A stretch of DNA of 64,000 nt. Origin: Clostridiales bacterium (GTDB lineage Bacteria > Bacillota > Clostridia > Lachnospirales > Lachnospiraceae). The notes below the pieces were generated by a model. It saw only the letters and a program-made list of their open reading frames with translations. It ran no database searches and was not told where the DNA came from. Shown here piece after piece: positions 17,860 through 26,440 of this stretch. The position numbers and the translations under genes are program-made. The stretch lies in NCBI GenBank assembly GCA_021203365.1, contig JAJQBI010000030.1, forward strand, positions 124,001 to 188,000, given 5' to 3'. Each line of letters begins with the position of its first letter. The stretch's first letter is position 1.

Positions 17860-19272
17860 TCATTCCGGGCGCTCAAAACCGAAATACCTCATGGCATTGT
17901 TATAACAGATGCCCTCCACTATTTTTTTCAGGGCTTTCTCATCCTGGGGATATTCCCCGTTTTCCACCCAGCCTCCTGCCAGGTTACAGAGATTGCGGCG
18001 AAAATATTCGTGCCGCGTATAGGACAGGAAGCTTCTGGAATCGGTCAGCATCCCCGCAAAATTGCCCAGAAGGCCTAAGTTTGCCAGGGAAGTCATCTGC
18101 TCCCTCATTCCGGTTTTATGATCGTTAAACCACCAGGCACTGCCCTGCTGCACCTTTCCTGCGCAGGTGCCGTCCTGGAAACAGCCGATGAGGGTTCCAA
18201 TGGCCGCGTTGTCCCCGGGATTCAGGGAATAGAGAATGGTCCTGGGGAGCTGCTCCGTGCGGGCCAGATGATCCAGAAAATCCGCCAGCTCCGAGATCGG
18301 TGCCTGGCTGGCAATGCTGTCAAAACCGGTATCCGGCCCCAGAAGCTCGAAACGCCGCCGGTCATTGTCCCGTTTCACGCCATAATGAAGTTGCATTACC
18401 CAGCCTCTTCGGCTGTATTCTTTTCCCACCTCTGTCATAAACGCAGTGGTAAATCTGGCCCGGTCTTGTGCGCTCACAGTCCCGCCTGCCAGACGTCTCC
18501 GGAAAATCTCATCCACTTCCTCCCCGGAGGCAGGCGCAAAGGGCACATAGGCCAGTCCATGATCCGAAACCCGGCAGCCCATGGAATCAAAGAAATCCAT
18601 CCGCCGGCACAAAGCCTGTATTAAATCTGCAAAGCAGTCAATCTTTATACCGCTCACAGCTTCCAGCTGCAAAATGTAATCCGGATAATCCGGTTTTTCA
18701 ATATACATGGCCCGATCCGGCCGCCAGGCCGGGAGAACCTGAACCTCGAAGCTCTCGTCCTGTGCCAGCTTCTTATGCCACTCCAGGGAATCCACCGGAT
18801 CGTCGGTGGTACAGATCACGGTTACATTGGATCGGCGGATCAGATTCCGGGCGGACATATCCGGCCGGGCCAGTTTTTCATTGCACAGATCCCACACCTC
18901 CTGGGCGGTATCCCCGCACAGGTACCCGTTATAACCGAAGTATCGCTGCAGTTCCAGATGGCTCCAGTGATACAGCGGATTTCCAATAGCCATCTCCAGG
19001 GTCTGCGCCCACATCTGAAATTTTTCCCGGTCCGGCGCAGCCCCGGTTATAAATCGCTCCTCCACACCGTTGGAACGCATCTGCCGCCACTTATAATGAT
19101 CTCCGCCCAGCCAGACCCGGGTAATATTCTCATAGGAGCGGTCCTCATAAATCTCCCTGGGACTTAAATGGCAGTGATAATCCACTATGGGCATCTTTTC
19201 CGCGTAATCATGGTACAGATGTCTGGCCATATCTGTCTCAAGGAGAAAATCTTTATCCATAAAGGGCTTCAT
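17860..19272 (-). CDS. uxaC: Glucuronate isomerase
   Basis: MKPFMDKDFLLETDMARHLYHDYAEKMPIVDYHCHLSPREI. Confidence 0.92.
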   Translation of the reverse strand: MKPFMDKDFLLETDMARHLYHDYAEKMPIVDYHCHLSPREIYEDRSYENITRVWLGGDHYKWRQMRSNGVEERFITGAAPDREKFQMWAQTLEMAIGNPLYHWSHLELQRYFGYNGYLCGDTAQEVWDLCNEKLARPDMSARNLIRRSNVTVICTTDDPVDSLEWHKKLAQDESFEVQVLPAWRPDRAMYIEKPDYPDYILQLEAVSGIKIDCFADLIQALCRRMDFFDSMGCRVSDHGLAYVPFAPASGEEVDEIFRRRLAGGTVSAQDRARFTTAFMTEVGKEYSRRGWVMQLHYGVKRDNDRRRFELLGPDTGFDSIASQAPISELADFLDHLARTEQLPRTILYSLNPGDNAAIGTLIGCFQDGTCAGKVQQGSAWWFNDHKTGMREQMTSLANLGLLGNFAGMLTDSRSFLSYTRHEYFRRNLCNLAGGWVENGEYPQDEKALKKIVEGICYNNAMRYFGFERPE

Positions 19273-19299
19273 CTCTTTTTTTGTTCCTTTCTGATTCAA

Positions 19300-20397
19300 T
19301 CACCGCTGCACCCGGGCGCCCGCACCGCCCATGACAGCCTCTACCTCTTTGCGGCTGGCCATGGTGGTATCTCCGGGTGTAGTCATGGCCAGGGCTCCGT
19401 GAGCCGCCCCGTAATTCACAGCCAGAAGCGGATCTCCGGTTTCCATCAGACCGAAGATCAGACCGGAGGCAAAGGAATCTCCGCCGCCCACACGGTCCAG
19501 GATCTCAAGGCCTTTGTAATCCTTTGCCTTGAAAATCTCCCCGTCTGCCCAGCAGATGGCGCTCCAGTCGTTGACGGTGGCGGTTTTCACCTCCCGCAGA
19601 GTGGTCGCCACAGCTTTAAAATTGGGATAGGTTTTCGCGGCCTGGTTGATCATCTTTTTATAACCCTCCAGATTCAGAGATTTCAGATTTTCATCGTTTC
19701 CCTCAATGGCAAAGCCCAGACAGGCGGTGAAATCCTCCTCATTCCCGATCATCACATCCACATATTTCGCGATTTCCTTATTGACCTCCTGTGCCCTGGC
19801 CGAACCGCCGATGGCGGACCACATGGAAGGACGGTAATTCAGATCGTAGGAGACCACCGTCCCATATTTCTTGGCGGTTTTGATGGCGGCCAGAACGGTC
19901 TCACAGGACTGCTCCGAAAGCGCGGCGTAAATCCCGCCTGTGTGCAGCCAGCGCACACCCAGCTCCCCGAAAATATAATCAAAATCCAGATCCTCCGGCG
20001 TGGCCTTTGAGATCGCCGTATTGGCCCGGTCGGAACACCCCACCGCCCCCCGGATGCCGAAACCCCGCTCCGTAAAATTCAGTCCGTTGCGGCAGATCCG
20101 GCCGATGCCATCCGTGGGAACCCATTGAATCAGAGAAGTGTCCACGCCTCCCTGGAGAATAAAATCCTCCAGCAGCTTTCCCACCTCGTTGTCCGCCAGG
20201 GCTGTAATCACCGCGGTTTTCATTCCGAAGCACCTGCGCAGACCGCGCACCACATTGTACTCCCCGCCGCCTTCCCAGGCGCGGAAGGAGCGGGCAGTGC
20301 GGATCCGCCCCTCTCCCGGATCCAGGCGGAGCATTACCTCCCCCAGGGATACCGCGTCATAAGTGCATTCTTCTCTGGGACGCAAATTCAGATTCAT
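19300..20397 (-). CDS. kdgK: PfkB-family sugar kinase, 2-keto-3-deoxygluconate kinase
   Basis: GGEYNVVRGLRRCFG, GGGDSFASGLIFGLM PfkB signature; operon context. Confidence 0.82.
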   Translation of the reverse strand: MNLNLRPREECTYDAVSLGEVMLRLDPGEGRIRTARSFRAWEGGGEYNVVRGLRRCFGMKTAVITALADNEVGKLLEDFILQGGVDTSLIQWVPTDGIGRICRNGLNFTERGFGIRGAVGCSDRANTAISKATPEDLDFDYIFGELGVRWLHTGGIYAALSEQSCETVLAAIKTAKKYGTVVSYDLNYRPSMWSAIGGSARAQEVNKEIAKYVDVMIGNEEDFTACLGFAIEGNDENLKSLNLEGYKKMINQAAKTYPNFKAVATTLREVKTATVNDWSAICWADGEIFKAKDYKGLEILDRVGGGDSFASGLIFGLMETGDPLLAVNYGAAHGALAMTTPGDTTMASRKEVEAVMGGAGARVQR

Positions 20398-20429
20398 TTT
20401 CTGTCAAACCTCCTGTCTCCTGATATGAT

Positions 20430-21071
20430 CTATCCTCGGATCTTCCTCACAAGATCCGCCGCCTCCCTTGTCCGCGCCCGGATCTCGTCAAATCTGCCCT
20501 CTTTTACCAGAGAGCCCTTCACCATCCAGCTCCCGCCGCAGGCCGGGATCATGGGACAGCTTAAATAGCTCTCCAGGTTCTCTGCGTTTATACCGCCTGT
20601 GGGCATAAACTTCAGGCCCACATAGGGCGCGGAAAGGGCTTTAATCGTACCAACCCCTCCATACTGCGCCGCCGGGAAAAATTTCACGACCCGCAGGCCG
20701 CGCTTCACCGCCTGGGCAACCTCCGAAGGAGTCACACATCCGGGAAATACCGGAATGTCCTTTTCAAGACAGTAATCCACAATCTCCGGATCAAATCCGG
20801 GACTTACGATAAATTTTGCACCGGCTCCCAGAGCCCTGTCCACCTGTTCTGTGGTAAGAACCGTGCCGGCACCCACCAGCATCTGGGGATAGGCCTGTGC
20901 CATTTTCCGGATGCTTTCCTCCGCCGCCGCTGTGCGGAAGGTCACCTCCGCGCAGGGAAGACCGCCCTCACAAAGCGCCCCGGCAAGGGGCAGGGCATCC
21001 TCCGCGCTCTCCAGCACCACCACAGGGACAACCCCCATGGCCTCCAGCTTTTTTTCCATGTCAATTCCCAT
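20430..21071 (-). CDS. eda: KDPG/KHG aldolase
   Basis: GAGTVLTTEQVDRALGAGAKFIVSPGFDPEIV, KFFPAAQYGG, MPTGGINAENLESYLS. Confidence 0.9.
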   Translation of the reverse strand: MGIDMEKKLEAMGVVPVVVLESAEDALPLAGALCEGGLPCAEVTFRTAAAEESIRKMAQAYPQMLVGAGTVLTTEQVDRALGAGAKFIVSPGFDPEIVDYCLEKDIPVFPGCVTPSEVAQAVKRGLRVVKFFPAAQYGGVGTIKALSAPYVGLKFMPTGGINAENLESYLSCPMIPACGGSWMVKGSLVKEGRFDEIRARTREAADLVRKIRG

Positions 21072-21125
21072 TTCGCTTCTTCCTCCTGTCACCGCCGCCC
21101 TTTGGCGGCCATCCTCAGAATTTTT

Positions 21126-22199
21126 TTATTCCACTTTTCCGTCCACTTTTTCCAGCATATCCCAGCAGCCCCACAGGTACATAATCCCCAGCGCCCGGTC
21201 ATACAGTCCGTAGCCGGGACGGCACTGCTCGCCCCAGATGTGGCGTCCGTGGTCCGGACGGATATATCCCTTATATCCACAGTCGTGATAAGCTTTCATT
21301 ATCTCCAGAATCCCCACATCCCCGTCACAGTCCCGATGAGAGGCCTCTGTGAAGTCCCCGTTGGGGAAATGCTTCACGTTGCGCACATGGGCAAAGGCAA
21401 TCCGGTCACAATAGGTCCGGATGATATCCGGCACATCATTGTCCGGATTGGCTCCCAGGGAACCGGAGCAAAGACACAGGGCATTGCAGGGATCGTCCAC
21501 CATGGACAGAAAACGTCCGATAGACTCCTTATCCACCAGAAGCCGCGGCAGCCCGAAAATATCCCAGGGCGGATCGTCCTGGTGGATGGCCATCTTTATG
21601 CCTGTCTCATGGCAAACAGGCATGATCGCCTCCAGAAAGTACTTCAGATTGTCCCAGAGCTTTTCCTTGGTGACCGGCTTATAGGCCTCAAACAACTCGT
21701 CCAGCTTCGCCATGCGCTCCGGTTCCCACCCGGGGAAGGTCATACCGTGAAGATTGTTCAGAATATAGTCCGCCATCTCCCTGTAATCCTCATGGATCCG
21801 GTTCTTCTCATAATACAGAGCCGTGGAGCCATCCTCCATGGGATGGAACAGATCCGTGCGGGTCCAGTCAAAGATGGGCATAAAATTGTAGGTAACTACC
21901 TTCACTCCGAATCTGGAAAGATTCCGCAGAGTGGTTTTGTAATTTTCAATATACTGATCCCGGGTGGGCAGACCGATCTTAATATCGTCGTGGACGTTGA
22001 CACTTTCCACAACATCCATATGAAAGCCCGCTCCCTCAATCCGGCGGCGCTCCTTCTCGATCTCTTCCACTTCCCAGACCTCTCCGGCCGGCTTGTCGTG
22101 GAGAGCCCACACCAGACCGGTGACGCCGGGAATCTGTTTAATCATCTCCGGTGTAATACTGTCATTTCCGTCGCCATACCAGCGAAAAGTCATCTGCAT
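21126..22199 (-). CDS. uxuA: Mannonate dehydratase
   Basis: MQMTFRWYGDGNDSITPEMIKQIPGVTGLVWALHDKPAGEVW, AIHQDDPPWDIFGLPRLL. Confidence 0.93.
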   Translation of the reverse strand: MQMTFRWYGDGNDSITPEMIKQIPGVTGLVWALHDKPAGEVWEVEEIEKERRRIEGAGFHMDVVESVNVHDDIKIGLPTRDQYIENYKTTLRNLSRFGVKVVTYNFMPIFDWTRTDLFHPMEDGSTALYYEKNRIHEDYREMADYILNNLHGMTFPGWEPERMAKLDELFEAYKPVTKEKLWDNLKYFLEAIMPVCHETGIKMAIHQDDPPWDIFGLPRLLVDKESIGRFLSMVDDPCNALCLCSGSLGANPDNDVPDIIRTYCDRIAFAHVRNVKHFPNGDFTEASHRDCDGDVGILEIMKAYHDCGYKGYIRPDHGRHIWGEQCRPGYGLYDRALGIMYLWGCWDMLEKVDGKVE

Positions 22200-22253
22200 A
22201 TATCTGGCCTCCTTTTGACGCCGGCCTCCCCCTGGGAAACCGGCGACTGTCTT

Positions 22254-24029
22254 TTATAAGTGTGCGTCAAACAGCCCGCAAAAACTGTCGATGGGGTCAG
22301 TTCCCTTAAACGCCTCCGGCCCTTCCATCAGCTTGGAGACCAGAGCGTCAAAGGTATCCTCCTTCGCGTCATAGGTGTTAATATAGGTGCGTGCCTGGGG
22401 AATATCCGCCAGCATGGTGGGCTGTCCGCAGCCTACCACAACAACCGGAATCTCAAACACATACCAGGGAATTTCCCCGCCTCCCTTGGACATGCCAAAG
22501 GATGGACGGCCGGAGGGGACGTCACACAGAGTAATTACCAGATCCATGTCACGCACAAAATCCTTAATAGCATTTTTCCCCGCGAAATAGATATTCAGAT
22601 CCGGTTTCATTCCCTCCTCGATCTGTCTCTTCATCTTATCCATTGGACTTTCATAAATAAAGGCGTCAAACCCCTTCGCACAAAGCTTCTCTTTCAGAAG
22701 CTCCGCCGGGCTCTTTTTCTGGCCCATGCCCATCAGCTTTGCCAGATCACCCATACTGCTCCCGGCCGACTTAATATGAACGATCATAATTCTCTTATAG
22801 CGTTCCGGTGTGACAGGCAGTACGTCCTTATCCTTATATTTCACCAGGGTAACCGCTTTTTCGCTGATTTCCCTGTGCATCTGCACATATTCCTCCCGGC
22901 CCAGCACAGCTTCTGCGGTCTCCGGCGTATGAACCAGCTCCTCCACACTTCTTCTGTGCAGCCCCAGATGCGCCTTCAGCGCCAGGATCCGGGTCAGAGC
23001 CTCGGTCATGCGTTCCTCGCGGATCGTACCGTTCTGATAGGCCTCCAGCATGGTGGCAAAATCCTCATCCGGATCGTTAAAGAACAGGAACATGTCACAG
23101 CCGGCGTTGATGCACCGGGGAAGCATTTCCCGGCGAGTCATCCGATCTGTCATGCCCACCATATGGGAGGCATCGGTGACAACCATACCGTTAAAGCCCA
23201 GGCGCTCTCGGAGAAGCCCCTGCATAATCTCCGGACTTAAGGTGGCGGGCATCATATCCTCCTCCTTCAGATCCGGATTGATGGCCTTCGCGTATTTTGG
23301 AAGCATGATATGCCCCGCCATAACCGCATCCAGCCCCTGGTCGATCATGGTTCTGTAAACCAGTCCGTAGGTGGCCTCCCATTTCTCCACATCAAAATAA
23401 TTCACATTGTTTGAGAGATGAGCGTCCCGAAAATCCTGGCCGTTTCCGGGGAAATGCTTGGCCGCGCAGGCAAAACCAGGCACTGTGTGGGCGCCGGCCA
23501 CATAGGCCGCGCTCATTTTCGCCACCATCTCCGGATCACTTCCAAAGGCACGGCAGATAATCTCCGTGTTTTCCCAGTTGTAGGCAATATCACACACAGG
23601 AGCGAAGGCCATATTGCACCCGATGGCCGCCGCCTCCTCGTTGGCCATTTTCCCAAGGGCATAGGCATACTTTTCTTCTCCGGTGGCGCCAATCTTCACA
23701 CCGCAGCCGATGGGCGTCCCGTCTGCGCAGGCGCCATCCCCGCCGCCTTCAGTATTACATGCGATGAAAACCGGGATCTTTGCCCAGGTCTGAAGCACCC
23801 GGTTCTGCTCCTGCACCTTTTTCCCGGGCATGGCATTGTACCTGCAGCCGCCCAGATGATACTTTTCCATCAGTTCCCGCAGATAATTCTCATCCTGAGA
23901 GGCAGTCAGCTGGAAAAACAGCTGTCCTACCTTTTCCTCGTCGCTCATTCCCGCGATGGTCTGCTCCACCCAGGCACAGTCCTCGTCTGAGAGATAATAC
24001 GGGTTTGCTTTCATATCTACCATTTTCAT
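22254..24029 (-). CDS. Glycoside hydrolase family 3 protein
   Basis: CAAKHFPGNGQDFRDAHLSNN and GFNGMVVTDASHMVGMTD GH3 nucleophile region. Confidence 0.82.
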   Translation of the reverse strand: MKMVDMKANPYYLSDEDCAWVEQTIAGMSDEEKVGQLFFQLTASQDENYLRELMEKYHLGGCRYNAMPGKKVQEQNRVLQTWAKIPVFIACNTEGGGDGACADGTPIGCGVKIGATGEEKYAYALGKMANEEAAAIGCNMAFAPVCDIAYNWENTEIICRAFGSDPEMVAKMSAAYVAGAHTVPGFACAAKHFPGNGQDFRDAHLSNNVNYFDVEKWEATYGLVYRTMIDQGLDAVMAGHIMLPKYAKAINPDLKEEDMMPATLSPEIMQGLLRERLGFNGMVVTDASHMVGMTDRMTRREMLPRCINAGCDMFLFFNDPDEDFATMLEAYQNGTIREERMTEALTRILALKAHLGLHRRSVEELVHTPETAEAVLGREEYVQMHREISEKAVTLVKYKDKDVLPVTPERYKRIMIVHIKSAGSSMGDLAKLMGMGQKKSPAELLKEKLCAKGFDAFIYESPMDKMKRQIEEGMKPDLNIYFAGKNAIKDFVRDMDLVITLCDVPSGRPSFGMSKGGGEIPWYVFEIPVVVVGCGQPTMLADIPQARTYINTYDAKEDTFDALVSKLMEGPEAFKGTDPIDSFCGLFDAHL

Positions 24030-24037
24030 GTCTCCTT

Positions 24038-24898
24038 TCAGCCTCCCAGGTTTTTCCGGAACGCTTCGATCCGTTCCTCCTGGTAAGCGCCTCCATAGGT
24101 TCCCTCTTTCAGATGCTCAAATCCTTCCCGCACAAATTCATCCCAGCTCTCTGCCTCATGTCTGACCAGTATGGGATAATAAAATACGCCGTTTTTCTGC
24201 GCCGCGTCCAGATCTCCGGGAGCGTCGCCGCACATCAGCACATGGTCCGGAGCATATCCTTTTTTCAGAAGCTCCCCGATGCAGTGAGCCTTGCTTCCGG
24301 CGTCCTGGGCCAGCACAATATCCGTATGCTCCAGAAGCCCGTACAGATCCCATTCCTCCAGAACCGCCCCCAGATTGGCGCTGGAGACAATGGCCACATC
24401 TGCCCGCTGGTGGGCTCTGGCCAGGGCACGGCTCACCCCTTCAAAGGGTCTTTTCTCTTCCTGGGGAAGCAGGGTAATGGAACGGTTTACAGCCTCGCTC
24501 CAGGACAGTGCTTTCCTCAGAGACACCGGAGCTTTTTCCTCTCCGCCTGCTTCCTCAATGGCCTTTTCCAGCGCGTCATTGGAAAGCTCCGGGCTTTGAT
24601 CCACCCATTCTGTCAGAGTCTCCAGCGCCTCAATCTCACAGTATTTCTCCCGGATCTCCCCAAGAGCCATGGAAAGGCCCTTAAACCGGTTGATTCCCCG
24701 GGTCATGGTGTAAAGGTTTATTTCATTCCACCGGTCCAGGATCTCCTCCCTCCACGGCCCAAGATCCCACTCGTCCACCATGCAGGGGCCGAAGCAGCGG
24801 ATATGCTTGATGTCCATGGTGTCCATTGCACATCCGTCGCTGTCCACGCAGACAAGATAATCCCGGTGCTTTGTAAATTCCGCAAAATGATCTGCCAT
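24038..24898 (-). CDS. HAD family hydrolase
   Basis: CVDSDGCAMDTMD (DxD) and CGDAPGDLDAAQKNGVFYYPI. Confidence 0.75.
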   Translation of the reverse strand: MADHFAEFTKHRDYLVCVDSDGCAMDTMDIKHIRCFGPCMVDEWDLGPWREEILDRWNEINLYTMTRGINRFKGLSMALGEIREKYCEIEALETLTEWVDQSPELSNDALEKAIEEAGGEEKAPVSLRKALSWSEAVNRSITLLPQEEKRPFEGVSRALARAHQRADVAIVSSANLGAVLEEWDLYGLLEHTDIVLAQDAGSKAHCIGELLKKGYAPDHVLMCGDAPGDLDAAQKNGVFYYPILVRHEAESWDEFVREGFEHLKEGTYGGAYQEERIEAFRKNLGG

Positions 24899-25005
24899 GT
24901 CCGACTCCTTTCCTTACAATGCGCAGACTGCGGCTCTGTTTTTATTCAGGTACATTTATTGTACCACACCTGTAAACATCGTCACAGTCTGACCGCCTTC
25001 AATCT

Positions 25006-26406
25006 TTATTTTCCTTCTCTTCTGGCCTTCAGAGTCGCCGCGTTCTCTTCTACCTGTTTCTTGCCCAGCGGATACCAGAATGCAAGAACCAGAATCAGAA
25101 GTGCGAAGCCGATGGCCGGGATCAGGGTTCCCACAGTATAAATTCCGCTTAACACATCCGCATCAAAGGCGGTTGCGGAACTGTACCCAATGGCGGTGAG
25201 CAGTGCACCGGTCAGCCCGGAAGACAGCGCCTGGCCGATTTTTCTGGCAAAGGAATACAGAGAGTAAATGGTTCCGTCTGAACGGGAGCCCCGGCGAACC
25301 TCATCCTCGTCGATCACATCGGTGATCATGGCCCACACACAGGTGTTGAAAAAGGCAATACCAAAATATCCAAATGCATAAAGCACGATATAAACATACA
25401 TGTTTTTCACGCGCAGAATAAACGCCGCGAAAAATGCGATCACAGCCACGATGTTTCCAAATATGGCAATTTCCTTTTTCCCGTATTTTTTAGACATGGG
25501 CGGAATCACAAACATGGCCAGAATGATCATAAGCACGCTTCCAACGAGGGATGCAATAGAAGCTCCCGCGGCACTGTTAAAATAGTTGGGGAAAATATAG
25601 GCATTCATACCCTGCATGGTCAGCTGTGCCAGAAGGAGAACAATGGCCGCCACAATGATACTGATCAGCGCCCGGCTGGAAAACAGCTGTTTGATCAGTG
25701 CGCCAAAGCTGAACTTCTCTGTCTTGGTCTCAATTTTTACACGCTCTGTGGTAAGGGTTGTGCAGAGCATATAGCAGACTACCGCGCCTATGGAGCAGAC
25801 AAGGGCCGCAATGGTCATTTTTGTGCCGGACAGCTGGGTCAGGCCATCTGCATCTTTATAATAGACCACCAGCGGAAGCACAACGCCGATTACGGTTCCC
25901 GCAAGAGTCGCGCCGATATTTCTCCAGCTGGAAAGCTGCACCCGGTCCTCCGGTTTGTCGGACACGGCCGAAGCCATGGAGCCATAGGGAATATTTACAC
26001 CGGTGTAGCAGATACTGCCCCAGAGCAGATAAGTAGCGAACATCCAGAACACCTTAAAGCCCATGGGCATTCCCTTAAACCAGCTGGCGTACATCAGGAA
26101 GGAGGCAAGGGCCACCGGTCCCATAAAACGGCGGATCCAGGGAATAAATTTCCCCTTCTCCGTAGGCCTGGAACGGTCCACGATCTGCCCCATGGCCGTG
26201 TCTGTGAAGGCATCCACAAAACGGGCCAGCATCATCATCACGCCCACCAGTCCGGCGGAAACTCCCATAACGTCGGTGTAAAACTTCAGCAGAAAGCTGG
26301 AGGATAAAATAAATGTAAAATCATTTCCAAAATCGCCCATGGCGTAACCGATTTTGTCGGACCAGCCAAAAGGCTTCACGTTTGATTTCGATGTAGTTTT
26401 TGCCAT
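25006..26406 (-). CDS. GPH/MFS family glycoside transporter (glucuronide carrier-like)
   Basis: KIGYAMGDFGNDFTFILSSSFLLKFYTDVMG; DEVRRGSRSDGTIYSLYSFARKIGQAL. Confidence 0.85.
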   Translation of the reverse strand: MAKTTSKSNVKPFGWSDKIGYAMGDFGNDFTFILSSSFLLKFYTDVMGVSAGLVGVMMMLARFVDAFTDTAMGQIVDRSRPTEKGKFIPWIRRFMGPVALASFLMYASWFKGMPMGFKVFWMFATYLLWGSICYTGVNIPYGSMASAVSDKPEDRVQLSSWRNIGATLAGTVIGVVLPLVVYYKDADGLTQLSGTKMTIAALVCSIGAVVCYMLCTTLTTERVKIETKTEKFSFGALIKQLFSSRALISIIVAAIVLLLAQLTMQGMNAYIFPNYFNSAAGASIASLVGSVLMIILAMFVIPPMSKKYGKKEIAIFGNIVAVIAFFAAFILRVKNMYVYIVLYAFGYFGIAFFNTCVWAMITDVIDEDEVRRGSRSDGTIYSLYSFARKIGQALSSGLTGALLTAIGYSSATAFDADVLSGIYTVGTLIPAIGFALLILVLAFWYPLGKKQVEENAATLKARREGK

Positions 26407-26440
26407 AATCAGATCCCTTTCTTTTCTAATCCCGTGTATC

